Positions 1 to 7,834 of a DNA stretch of 64,000 bases are shown here, one piece after another. This DNA comes from Actinomadura chibensis NBRC 106107 (GTDB lineage Bacteria; Actinomycetota; Actinomycetes; Streptosporangiales; Streptosporangiaceae). Made by a program: the position numbers and the translations under genes. The DNA is taken from NCBI RefSeq assembly GCF_001552135.1, contig NZ_BCQP01000028.1, forward strand, positions 1 to 64,000, given 5' to 3'. How positions within the stretch are numbered: position 1 is the stretch's first letter; the number at the start of each line of letters is the position of its first letter. The notes beneath the pieces were generated by a model that saw only the letters and a list, made by a program, of their open reading frames with translations, ran no database searches and was not told where the DNA came from.

Positions 1-30
1 CCGCGTCCCATGGGATCCCATGGGACGCGG
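1..30. promoter_or_regulatory. Perfect 30-bp palindrome upstream of exported protein gene
   Basis: The two 15-base halves (CCGCGTCCCATGGGA and its reverse complement) are exact mirrors with no central spacer. It lies about 100 bases before the exported-protein start at 129. Long perfect palindromes like this are either repressor operators or cruciform/terminator elements. No T-tract follows on the right, so an operator or a terminator of a gene left of the window are both possible. Confidence 0.55.
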
Positions 31-88
31 GAGGGCTGCACATCCCCTGGTCGGGCGGGTCAAGGTGAGGGCGTCCGGTCAACGACGA

Positions 89-110
89 GGCCCCGTCCCA
101 CGGCGGGGCC
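89..110 (+). promoter_or_regulatory. Leader hairpin just before the Shine-Dalgarno
   Basis: GGCCCCG (89-95) pairs with CGGGGCC (104-110) around an 8-base loop. The stem ends 5 bases before the GAAGGGGG ribosome binding site of the exported protein starting at 129, so it may affect access to that site. Confidence 0.4.
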
Positions 111-128
111 CGCTTGAAGGGGGATGCG

Positions 129-545
129 ATGCCATCGACCTTGACGAGGAAGACCGCCCTGCTCGGCTCCGCGCTGGCGCTCGCGTCGGCCGGGGCGCTG
201 GCCCCGGCCGGCGCCGCTCCGGCCTCGGCGGACGCCCCGGCCGCGTCCGCCGTGCGGGGGAAGTGCGGCGGCAACGTGCCCGCCAACCCGGTGCGCTGGT
301 CGTACGGGAAGGGCTCGTGCGCCCTGCTCGGCAGGCCGGGCGCCTGGCACGGCTTCCGCTGGACGGCGACCGACGGCTACGCCGCCCTCCAGATCATGAC
401 GTACAACACGCGCGGGCAGGCGTACTGGGTGAAGTGCGGCTCGGGCGGCGGGGTCTGCCAGGTCCCGATCGGCAACCACGCCTTCACCCCGCGGTTCCGC
501 GGGTGGGACGCGCTGCGCTTCGCCCACATCTGGATCAGCTACTGA
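129..545 (+). CDS. Small exported protein of unknown function
   Basis: A 138-residue protein with a classic signal peptide: a basic N-terminus (TRK), a hydrophobic stretch rich in A, L and G, then a probable signal peptidase cleavage after an Ala-rich segment near residue 35. The mature part is about 100 residues with four cysteines and many aromatic residues (W, Y, F), which suggests a compact disulfide-bonded secreted domain. I do not recognise the family. The ATG at 129 is chosen over the TTG at 114 because GAAGGGGG lies at the right distance before 129. It is monocistronic: a strong hairpin follows the stop and the next gene points the other way. Coding is likely, function unknown. Confidence 0.8.
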   Translation: MPSTLTRKTALLGSALALASAGALAPAGAAPASADAPAASAVRGKCGGNVPANPVRWSYGKGSCALLGRPGAWHGFRWTATDGYAALQIMTYNTRGQAYWVKCGSGGGVCQVPIGNHAFTPRFRGWDALRFAHIWISY

Positions 546-559
546 GGCTGTTCGGGTGA

Positions 560-599
560 GCGCACGCCCGGCCGGACGAGGTTCCGGCCGGGCGTGCGC
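560..599. terminator. Strong bidirectional terminator hairpin
   Basis: A perfect 17-bp stem (560-576 with 583-599) and 6-base loop sit between the exported protein gene and the convergent kinase gene, and can end transcription from both sides. Confidence 0.8.
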
Positions 600-655
600 C
601 GTCTGGGCGGGTGTGGTCCGGGCTTCCCGAGGTTGCGTGGACGCCGGGACGCGTG

Positions 656-2698
656 TCAGGGGCGGACGCGGAGCGCGGACGGCGGGACCGACCGCGCCTC
701 GCCCAGCAGTTCGGCGGCGTTGGACGCGCGCCGGTAGACGTAGACGGGGGCGTCGGCCGGGTCGCCCTGCCGGTCGAAGGCGAAACGGCGTCCGAGCGCG
801 GAGATCGTGGCCGTGCGGAGGAACGCGTTGATCTGCTCGCGCCCGGTCCGGCCCGCCTCGATCGCCGCGACGATCGAGCGGGCGGCGAGGTATCCCTCCG
901 CCGAATAGAACCCGGGGGCGGCGTGGAAACGGGCGGAATAGCGCCGCGCGAACGCCGCGTCGGCCGGGGTGACGCCCGGCCCCGTGTAGGGGAGGAGGCA
1001 GGAGCAGCCTTGGACCATTCCCTCGGCGTCCGGTCCGGTGATGCCCTGCCCGCGCAGGCCGAGCGATTCGTCGTCGCCCGCGAACAGGGGCGCCAGGTGG
1101 CGGCGGCGCATCGAGGTGAGCAGGCTTTGCCCGGTGTTCGCCGTCCCGAAATAGAGGACGGCGTCGGCTTTTCCCTTCGCGATGCGCTGGGCGGTGGAGT
1201 CGGCCGTCCCGAAAGCGACGGTCTGGACGGAGAGGCCGTGCCGCTGGAGCGCCATCCGGGCGTCCTCGGCGGGCGGCCGATAGACGCCGTTGTCCTCGTA
1301 GACGACGAACGCGACGCCGTTCGGCGGGAGTGCCCGGCCTACGACGTCCGCTATTCCGGTGGCCTGGACGGTGCTCGGCGCGATCGTGCGGTGCCAGTGC
1401 TCCCAGTTCTTGGCGGTCAGGTCCGGATTGGTGGCGGACGGCGAGACGGTCGGGATTCCGGCGGCGTCCAGGACCTCGCCCGCGCGCAGCGCCTCGTCGG
1501 AATAGGCCGGGCCGATGACGGCGGCCATTCCGTCCACGTCGGCCTTTTCGGCGAGGTCCACCGCCCTCGGGACGCGTTCGGCGCCCGCGCCCGTGTCGTA
1601 GTCCCGCAGGACGATCTTCGGATGCCGTCCGGCGCGGTCGTGCTCCTCGATCGCGAGGACGGCCCCGTCCCGCGCGTTCGCGACCAGGGTCGAGTACTCG
1701 CCGCTGAGCGAGCCGAGGAACCCGACGCCGACGTCGTCCGGTGGGCCCGCGGCGCGGAGTACGGCGAGCGTCACCGCCGTGATCGCGGCGGCGGTCCCGG
1801 CGGCGGCGAGCGTGAGCGGCAGCGCCCTGGTCCGGCGGGGTCCGCGGGGCGGGGGCTTCCCGCCGGACGGTCCCCCGGCCGGGGACTGGAGCCGCCGCAC
1901 CAGCTCACGCGCCCGCGGGCGGCGGCGCGGGTCGGCGGCGAGCGCGGCGGGGACGAGTTCGTCCAGCGGCGGCGGCAGCGCCCCGAGCGACGGGGTGAGC
2001 GTGCGGTCGAGGGCCCCGCCGTCCTCGCCGTCGCCGAACGGGTGGCGTCCGGTGGCGGCGTAGGCGACCAGGCAGCCCCACGCCCAGACGTCGCCGGGCG
2101 GGCCCGACTCGCCGCTCAGCCGCTCCGGCGCGATCCAGCCGGGGGTGCCGACGAGCCGTCCGGTGCCGGTGTGGCCGGGCCCGGCGTCCAGCGCGCGGGA
2201 GATGCCGAAGTCGATGACGCGCGGGCCCGCGAGGTACAGCAGCACGTTCGCGGGCTTGAGGTCGCGGTGCACCAGTCCCGCCGCGTGGATCGCGCTCAGC
2301 GCGGCGGCGGTCCCGGCCGCCACGCCCTGGAGTTCGGCGGGCGGCAGCGGCCCGTTCTCGGCCAGCCGCCTTTCCAGGGAGACGCCCGCGATGAATTCGG
2401 TGACCATGTAAGGGCGCGTTCCGTACTGGCCTTGGTCGAGCACCCGCGCGGTGCAGAACGGCGCGACGCGGCGGGCGTTGGCGACCTCGTCGCGGAAACG
2501 GCGGCGGAATTCGGCGTCGTCCGCATGCCGGGACCGGACGAGTTTCAGCGCCACCAGCGGCGCGTCCGGGGTATTCCTGGAACGGGCGAGGTAGACGATT
2601 CCCATTCCGCCTTCGCCGATGACGCCGAGCACGTCGTAAGGGCCGACGGCGTCCGGGTCCGAAGGGCGGGGCGGGTCCACTCCCGGTGGCGGTTCCAT
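656..2698 (-). CDS. Membrane Ser/Thr protein kinase fused to an extracellular solute-binding domain
   Basis: A 680-residue receptor-like kinase. Residues 20-270 form a Hanks-type kinase: glycine loop GEGGMG at 28-33, catalytic Lys52, HRD loop at 144-146, DFG at 163-165 and APE near 190. A basic stretch and one hydrophobic segment near 293-317 cross the membrane. Residues about 322-665 resemble type I periplasmic binding proteins of the Leu/Ile/Val receptor family (Peripla_BP_6), so the outside part probably senses a small ligand and the inside phosphorylates partners. This fusion is known in actinomycetes as a bifunctional kinase/ABC substrate-binding protein. The gene starts 6 bases after the HTH-NACHT gene, so both are probably co-transcribed. 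The ligand and kinase targets cannot be read from sequence. Confidence 0.92.
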   Translation of the reverse strand: MEPPPGVDPPRPSDPDAVGPYDVLGVIGEGGMGIVYLARSRNTPDAPLVALKLVRSRHADDAEFRRRFRDEVANARRVAPFCTARVLDQGQYGTRPYMVTEFIAGVSLERRLAENGPLPPAELQGVAAGTAAALSAIHAAGLVHRDLKPANVLLYLAGPRVIDFGISRALDAGPGHTGTGRLVGTPGWIAPERLSGESGPPGDVWAWGCLVAYAATGRHPFGDGEDGGALDRTLTPSLGALPPPLDELVPAALAADPRRRPRARELVRRLQSPAGGPSGGKPPPRGPRRTRALPLTLAAAGTAAAITAVTLAVLRAAGPPDDVGVGFLGSLSGEYSTLVANARDGAVLAIEEHDRAGRHPKIVLRDYDTGAGAERVPRAVDLAEKADVDGMAAVIGPAYSDEALRAGEVLDAAGIPTVSPSATNPDLTAKNWEHWHRTIAPSTVQATGIADVVGRALPPNGVAFVVYEDNGVYRPPAEDARMALQRHGLSVQTVAFGTADSTAQRIAKGKADAVLYFGTANTGQSLLTSMRRRHLAPLFAGDDESLGLRGQGITGPDAEGMVQGCSCLLPYTGPGVTPADAAFARRYSARFHAAPGFYSAEGYLAARSIVAAIEAGRTGREQINAFLRTATISALGRRFAFDRQGDPADAPVYVYRRASNAAELLGEARSVPPSALRVRP

Positions 2699-2704
2699 GG
2701 CGTC

Positions 2705-4324
2705 CTATGGTCGGTCTTGAGGGTGGTCGAGCAATTCCCGGTGGCGGAATTGGAAGGCCTTCCCCTTGGCGTTCAGCAGCCCCGCGTCGCGGCACCAGCG
2801 GAGGAAGCGCGTGAGCCGCCAGGGGAGCAGCCCGCTCCAGGCCGCCGCGAGCAGGCCGGTGCGGCGCCGGACGGGCGGCACGGCGAGCGTCCCGACCGCG
2901 ACGGCGGCGGCCGCCGCCGCGCTTGCCGTCCAGCTCCCGGAGATCGCCCCCGCCGGCGCGGCGGCGGGGAGCGCGACCGCGAGGACGGTGAGGCCGAACC
3001 GCCACGGCCCGGCCGTCCGCCACAGCCGGGACGGGACGATCGTGTCCGCGCCGTCGCGGCCGAGCCGCGCCGCGATCGCCACCAGCCAGGCCAGCACCCG
3101 TTCGGGGTCGTAGCCGGGACGTCCCGCCGCGCGGGTCGCGAGGTCGATCTGCACGCGCAGCAGGTCGTGCTCGGTGCGCGGCGCGTCCGCCGCCCCGGCG
3201 GAGAGGGCGGCGGCGACCAGCGCCAGCCGCCACGGCCGCCGCAGGCCCGCCGCCTTCCCCGGCGCGGCCCGGACCATCGCGAGCAGCGCGTCCCGCGGGC
3301 CCGCCGCCGGATGGCCGTCCGGTATCCGGCGGCGCAGGAACGTGCGGATCCGCGTCGTCCGCAGCGGCCGGACGCGGATCTTGACCGCCCCCTCCAGCGG
3401 CACGCCCTCTTCCTCCAGCCGGGCGGCGAGGTCGTCCGCGCAGGTCACGACCACCGCGCCCGCGCGGGTGCCGGTGACGTCGGCCCACCGGTCGAGCTCG
3501 GCGAGCAGCGCCGCGGCCGGCGCGGGGTCGAGCCGGTCGAGGCCGTCCACCACCGGGAGGACGTGCCGGGCGGCGACCAGCTCGGCGGCGACGTCCGGGT
3601 CGGTGTTCAGCTCGGCGGCCAGGTGGCCCGCCAGCCACGCGCCGAGGCCCCGCCCCGGACGCCGGTCGCCCGCCCGCAGCCGCAGCGCGACCACCGGGAA
3701 CGCCGGGGACTCCGCCGCCGGGTCGGCCAGCGGCGCGGCCGCCCCGAGCACCAGCTCGACGGCGAGCAGCGTCTTCCCCGAGTCGGGCTCGCCGACGATG
3801 ACCAGCCTGCCGGACGGCAGCGCGGCGAAGAACGCCCCGATCGAGCGCAGGTCGCCGCCGGTCCCGGCGGCGGGACCGGCAGTCCCGGGCCCGCCGCCGC
3901 GCCACACCCCGGCCGCCTCGAAGGCGACCGAGGGGGCGGTGAACCCGCGCAGCAGATCGTGCCGGACCCGGCTCTCCCGCTCGATCACGGCCCGCGCCAG
4001 CCGTTCGCATTCACGGCGGAGTTCCGAAGAAGGGAGGGGGTGTTTCGCGGGTTCCGGTTGGGATTCCGCCTTTTGATCGTTCGCGTGCCGCGCCGCGTCC
4101 AGCAGTTCGAGTAGATCGCCGGCGGCGGCCCCGCACGCCTCGGCGAGCGCCTCGACGGCCCCGCGCGGCGGCAGCGCCTTGCCGTTCACATAACGCTCCA
4201 GGGCCGACGCGCTGTAGTTCGTCCGGGCGGCGAGCCTTCCGAAACTCAGTCCCGATTCCCTTTTGAGTCGTTTCAATTCGAGGGTCAGCGCCCGGTCGGG
4301 AGGCATACCGCCCGTCCCGTCCAT
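2705..4324 (-). CDS. HTH-NACHT (STAND-type) ATPase with C-terminal membrane segments
   Basis: A 539-residue protein. Residues 12-75 form an XRE-like helix-turn-helix. A P-loop NTPase follows, with Walker A GEPDSGKT at 178-185 and a Walker B-like VLPVVDGLDRLD at 255-266, the D-hhh-G-D pattern of NACHT proteins. Two hydrophobic stretches (about 443-462 and 467-482) may insert in the membrane. The end carries FQFRHRELLDHL-like residues typical of actinobacterial NACHT proteins. The ATG is preceded by GGGGAGAG. STAND ATPases usually act as ligand-triggered switches in regulation or defence. The coupling to the receptor kinase downstream suggests one signalling unit; this is inference. Confidence 0.88.
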   Translation of the reverse strand: MDGTGGMPPDRALTLELKRLKRESGLSFGRLAARTNYSASALERYVNGKALPPRGAVEALAEACGAAAGDLLELLDAARHANDQKAESQPEPAKHPLPSSELRRECERLARAVIERESRVRHDLLRGFTAPSVAFEAAGVWRGGGPGTAGPAAGTGGDLRSIGAFFAALPSGRLVIVGEPDSGKTLLAVELVLGAAAPLADPAAESPAFPVVALRLRAGDRRPGRGLGAWLAGHLAAELNTDPDVAAELVAARHVLPVVDGLDRLDPAPAAALLAELDRWADVTGTRAGAVVVTCADDLAARLEEEGVPLEGAVKIRVRPLRTTRIRTFLRRRIPDGHPAAGPRDALLAMVRAAPGKAAGLRRPWRLALVAAALSAGAADAPRTEHDLLRVQIDLATRAAGRPGYDPERVLAWLVAIAARLGRDGADTIVPSRLWRTAGPWRFGLTVLAVALPAAAPAGAISGSWTASAAAAAAVAVGTLAVPPVRRRTGLLAAAWSGLLPWRLTRFLRWCRDAGLLNAKGKAFQFRHRELLDHPQDRP

Positions 4325-4346
4325 TTCTCTCCCCGCTGATCAAAGC

Positions 4347-4371
4347 AAGGCCGACGCCTTGGTTCTACCAA
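4347..4371. promoter_or_regulatory. Overlapping inverted repeats in a divergent promoter region
   Basis: Two dyads share bases: AAGGC-cgac-GCCTT (4347-4360) and TTGGT-tct-ACCAA (4359-4371). They lie 23 bases upstream of the HTH-NACHT start, in the region divergent to the ECF sigma gene. The position suits an operator, perhaps for the HTH protein itself. Confidence 0.45.
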
Positions 4372-4585
4372 TGAGCCCGTGCCGCCGAAACCGCGCGCGA
4401 TTATCCGGGTGGCCGGGGACGGCCGCGGGCTGTACGGCGCGGCGCCCGTGGTGGACGATCTGAAGGCGGGCGAGGCGTCTCCGGGGGCGCGGCCGGAGTC
4501 GGCCACGCTCCATCCCGTCCGCGTCGTCGGGCGAACCTTCGATGACGACGACTGTGTCGTTCGACCCACGGGGAAGAGGGGTTCG

Positions 4586-5131
4586 ATGGACGGGGACATC
4601 CGGCTCAGGCAGCGCCTGGCGGCGGGCGACGACGGCGCGCTCCAGCACGCCTACGACCACTTCTCGTCCCTGGTGCACGGGCTCGCGCTGCGGGTGACGC
4701 GGTCCCGCGAGGCGGCCGAGGAGATCACGCAGGACGTGTTCGTCCACCTGTGGGAGAACCCTTACGCCTTCGACCCGGGCCGCGGGACGCTGCGCACCTG
4801 GCTGGCGATGCTCGCCCACCGGCGCGCCGTCGACTGGGTCCGGCGGGAGGAGCGGCAGCGCCGCCTGCTGGACGCCGCGCCGCGCACCGAGCCCGCCGCC
4901 CCCATCCTGGACGTGATCATCGCGGACGAGACGGGCGTCCGGGTGCGGCACGCGGTGGCGGCCCTGCCGCAGCGCCTGCGGGAGGCGGTCGAGCTCGCCT
5001 ACTACCGGGGGCGGACGTACCGGCAGGCGGCGATCGAGCTGGGCTTACCGGAGGGTACGGTCAAGTCGCGGATCCGCTCCGGGCTGCGCAGCATCGCCGA
5101 CACCCTGGCCGAGGAGGAGGGCGCCCCATGA
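4586..5131 (+). CDS. ECF RNA polymerase sigma factor (SigK-like)
   Basis: A 181-residue sigma-70 family factor with region 2 (about 10-75, including the EEITQDVFVHLW helix and the TLRTWL/VDWVRR core-binding and -10 segment) and region 4 (about 118-172, helix-turn-helix with GLPEGTVKSRIR). The open frame extends 69 codons further upstream, but that part has unbiased codon use and no family similarity. The ATG at 4586 follows GGAAGAGGGG and gives the usual ECF length. Its stop overlaps the start of the next gene (ATGA), so the two are translationally coupled. The partner takes the place usually held by an anti-sigma factor. Confidence 0.92.
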   Translation: MDGDIRLRQRLAAGDDGALQHAYDHFSSLVHGLALRVTRSREAAEEITQDVFVHLWENPYAFDPGRGTLRTWLAMLAHRRAVDWVRREERQRRLLDAAPRTEPAAPILDVIIADETGVRVRHAVAALPQRLREAVELAYYRGRTYRQAAIELGLPEGTVKSRIRSGLRSIADTLAEEEGAP

Positions 5132-5955
5132 CGACCGAGCCGCCGCCGGACCTGCGGGCGCGCACCCTCCGCGCCGCGCTCTCCCGCCGCCCTCCGGCGC
5201 GTCCGGCGCCCGGTTTCGCCCGCCCCTACGCCGCGCTCGTCGCGATGCTCGACGCGCTGCTCGGCGGGCTCGACGACGCCGAGTGGGAGGCCCGCGCCGC
5301 CGGCGACTGGGACGCGCGCGACCTGGTCGTCCACCTCGCCGCCACCGACGGGCTGCTCGGGGAGGCGATCGCGGGCGGCGGGTCGTCGCTGGCGGACGTG
5401 CTCGCCCGCACCGAGGACGCGATCGGCCGCCGTCCCGCGCCCGCCGCCGCGCGCCGGACGTGGCGGCGGCAGGCCGACGCCCTCTGCGACCGCCTCGCCA
5501 AGGCCGACGCCGACCGCCGCGTCGAGGTGGGCGGCTTCCCGATGCGCCTCAGGCACCACCTGACGGCCCGCGCCGCCGAGACGTGGATCCACGCCGACGA
5601 CATCGCCCGCGCGACGGGCCGGGACCTGCCGCCGCCGCCCGCCGAGCACCTGCACCCGATCGCCGACCTCAGCGCGCGGAGCCTGCCGAGGGCGCTCGCG
5701 GTGACGGGCCGCGCCCACCCCGACCGCCTGCTGCACCTCGTCCTGGACGGCCCGGGCGGCGGCCGCTGGACGCTCCCGCTGAGCCGCGACACCGCGCACG
5801 ACGCGCCGTCCGCCCAGGTCAGGATGGACGTCGTCGAGTTCTGCTTCCTGGCCGGAGGGCGCCGCACCCCGGCCGACGTCCGCGCCGAGACGAGCGGCGA
5901 CCCGGCCGTCGCCCGCGACGTGCTGGCCGCCGCGAGCGTCTTCTCCGGCCCCTGA
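5128..5955 (+). CDS. DinB/maleylpyruvate-isomerase-like protein, possible sigma partner
   Basis: A 275-residue soluble protein. Residues about 25-165 match the mycothiol-dependent maleylpyruvate isomerase N-terminal (DinB-type four-helix) fold: the DWDARDLVVHLAATD segment and a later RAAETWIHADDIARATG segment are characteristic and supply potential metal-binding His residues. The C-terminal 90 residues resemble the sterol-carrier-like tail of this family. The ATG at 5128 overlaps the sigma stop by 4 bases. No membrane segment or classic zinc anti-sigma motif is seen. It could be a mycothiol-dependent enzyme expressed by the sigma factor or a redox/metal-sensing regulator of it. Confidence 0.82.
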   Translation: MTTEPPPDLRARTLRAALSRRPPARPAPGFARPYAALVAMLDALLGGLDDAEWEARAAGDWDARDLVVHLAATDGLLGEAIAGGGSSLADVLARTEDAIGRRPAPAAARRTWRRQADALCDRLAKADADRRVEVGGFPMRLRHHLTARAAETWIHADDIARATGRDLPPPPAEHLHPIADLSARSLPRALAVTGRAHPDRLLHLVLDGPGGGRWTLPLSRDTAHDAPSAQVRMDVVEFCFLAGGRRTPADVRAETSGDPAVARDVLAAASVFSGP

Positions 5956-5959
5956 CCCG

Positions 5960-7111
5960 CTACTGCCCCGCGAGGCCGCTCAGGATCGGGGTCGCGAGGT
6001 GGTCGACGATGTCGGTGACCGGTTTGAGTGGGTTGTCGCGGTGGGCGCCGTCGTCCGGCGGCGGCGGTTGCTGCTGCTTGGGCGGAGCCGAGGCGGGCGG
6101 AGGCGGCTGCTGCCGCGAGTCCGGCGGGGGAGTGGACGGCGCGGACGGCGTCTCGCGCTCCGGGGACTTCTGCAGCCCTGTCGCGTTCCCGCCGTCCGTG
6201 CGCGGCGGCTCGGCGGCGGCGAGCTTCTGCTTCTCGGTCGTCGGCCTCGGGTCGGGCGCGGCGGTCGTCGGCGCGGCGCCGGGACGCTCCGTCCCGCCGT
6301 CGACGCCGCCCGTCGTCCCGGGACGGGTGCCGCCGTCGGGCGGGCCGAGCGCGTTCACCGTGCCCTCGTCGGCGGACGGCCACGTCATCAGCAGGCCGAC
6401 CGCGACGGTCGCGGCGACCCCGGCCACGCCGCCGACGCCCTTGAGCGCCTTGCGGCGGCGGCTGCGCCCCCGGTCGGCGCCGTCGGCGCCGATCACCACG
6501 AGCGGACGGCCCGGCGTCACGGGCTCGTCGCCGATCACGTCGTACTCGTCGTCCGCGCCGAGGACGTGGTCGCGGAGCGGGGCGGGCGCCAGGCCGGGCG
6601 CGCGGCGGGCCAGCAGGTGGGGGAGGCGTCCCTGCTCGAACGCGGCGATGACGTCCATGTGCTCGGCGGGGTCGGCGGCGCCGCGCATGAGCGCGTCCAG
6701 GACGAGGCGTTCCAGTCCGGTGCGCGCCTCGTGCAGCCGCTCGCGCACCGCGCCGGGCGCGATGCCGACGACGCGGGCGATGTCGCGGACGTCCAGCCAC
6801 TCGCCCGCCGCGAGGAGCAGCGCCTCCCGCTGCTGGGCGGGCATGCGTCCGGCGGCGTTGAGCAGCGGGTCGGTGTCGGCCGGGGCGAAGAGGGCGTGTC
6901 CATGGCGGCTGAACGCGCCCCGCTCGGAGCAGACCGTCCGGGCCAGGTGGTGCAGGAACAGGACCAGCTCGCCCTGCGGGGTCTGCCGCACCGCCTCGGT
7001 GAGCGTGTCGCGGAGCGCGTCCGCCGCGCCGCGGTCGCCGACCAGCGACCAGCAGTGCGCGTACAGGCGGTGGGCGTGGGCGTCGTAGAGGGCTTCCAGG
7101 TCCCCGTGCAT
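5960..7111 (-). CDS. Sigma-70-like protein with a C-terminal membrane segment and Pro-rich tail
   Basis: A 383-residue protein. The N-terminal 150 residues resemble an ECF sigma factor: a region 2-like helix set starting LEALYDAHAHRLYAHC and a region 4-like segment (LDVRDIARVVGIAPGAVRERL). A basic patch RSRRRKALKG precedes one hydrophobic segment near 228-246, then comes a long extracellular tail rich in Pro, Thr, Gly and Gln. Region 2 lacks some acidic residues normally seen at the core-binding helix, so RNA polymerase binding is not certain. Fusion of sigma domains to a membrane tail suggests a membrane-tethered transcription factor. GGGAGGTCAC precedes the ATG. It converges on the DinB-like gene with only 4 bases between stops. 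Confidence 0.82.
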   Translation of the reverse strand: MHGDLEALYDAHAHRLYAHCWSLVGDRGAADALRDTLTEAVRQTPQGELVLFLHHLARTVCSERGAFSRHGHALFAPADTDPLLNAAGRMPAQQREALLLAAGEWLDVRDIARVVGIAPGAVRERLHEARTGLERLVLDALMRGAADPAEHMDVIAAFEQGRLPHLLARRAPGLAPAPLRDHVLGADDEYDVIGDEPVTPGRPLVVIGADGADRGRSRRRKALKGVGGVAGVAATVAVGLLMTWPSADEGTVNALGPPDGGTRPGTTGGVDGGTERPGAAPTTAAPDPRPTTEKQKLAAAEPPRTDGGNATGLQKSPERETPSAPSTPPPDSRQQPPPPASAPPKQQQPPPPDDGAHRDNPLKPVTDIVDHLATPILSGLAGQ

Positions 7112-7279
7112 GTGACCTCCCTGGGGTGGTCGTTGGGAGCTGCCGTTCCGAGACCGGGCAAGACGACGGACCGTCCACGGCCCGCCTGATCATGGGACCC
7201 TAGTGCATAAGTGTGAAAAATGAGAACTAATGGTGGCAGAGCGTAACGACGTCCACGCTCAGTAATGGCCTGCTCGCAC

Positions 7280-7834
7280 TCACGCCCCGAGGGGCAGGTC
7301 GACGATCATCACGTCGAAATGCGGAGAGTCGGGGAACGGCTGGGCCTTCCCGACCTTGCGCCACCCCCACCGCAGATAGGCGCGCTGCGCCGACTCGTTG
7401 TCCTCTCGGACCAGCAGTGTCGCCCGCTCCTCGCCCCGGCCGCCGAGCAGCGCGTCATGCAGGGCGTGCGCGACCCCTTTGCCCTGCCATTCGGGGACGA
7501 CCATCAGCTCGTTGAACGCGAACGTCCGCGCCCCGGTCTCAGTGGTGAACCCGTCCGGCACGGGCGTGGTCAACCCGTTCCACCAGCGGGCCTTCACCGG
7601 TAGCGCGTACCCGAACGCCTGCCCCACAGGTTCACCGTCCTTATACGCGATGACGATCTCGAACCCGGGCGCCTTGGAGTAGCCGGGAAAGCGCTCGGCG
7701 AACCGCTCCGCGGAGTAGAACTCCTGGTCGATCACGTCTCGATGGGACGCGACGTAAACCGGCACGATCACGGTGTCGAGGATCTTCTCCGCGTCGGCGG
7801 GGTCGTGGCGGGTGAACGTGAGGTCCAAGGTCAT
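7280..7834 (-). CDS. GNAT family N-acetyltransferase
   Basis: A 184-residue protein with the GNAT fold. The acetyl-CoA pyrophosphate loop is seen as VVPEWQGKGVAHAL (Q-x-x-G-x-G/A) near residue 115, and the late NESAQRAYLRWGWRKVG segment is the usual beta6-beta7 region. The substrate is unknown. The start ATG at 7834 overlaps the stop of the upstream XRE regulator by 4 bases, so it is translated as the second gene of a two-gene operon. The association suggests that the regulator controls this enzyme or that both handle one metabolite. Confidence 0.87.
   Translation of the reverse strand: MTLDLTFTRHDPADAEKILDTVIVPVYVASHRDVIDQEFYSAERFAERFPGYSKAPGFEIVIAYKDGEPVGQAFGYALPVKARWWNGLTTPVPDGFTTETGARTFAFNELMVVPEWQGKGVAHALHDALLGGRGEERATLLVREDNESAQRAYLRWGWRKVGKAQPFPDSPHFDVMIVDLPLGA

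Noticed and set aside
611-4114. A 1167-codon open frame on the plus strand
   Set aside because: It is antisense to the kinase and NACHT genes. It is rich in R, G and P with no domains, as expected for a shadow frame in GC-rich DNA.
4331-4375. A tRNA-like D-arm (GGCTCATTGGTAGAACC on the minus strand)
   Set aside because: No T-arm, acceptor stem or 7-base anticodon loop follows. It is explained by the inverted repeats.
4379-4585. N-terminal extension of the ECF sigma factor
   Set aside because: Codon bias is poor, and the ATG at 4586 has a ribosome binding site and the right family start.
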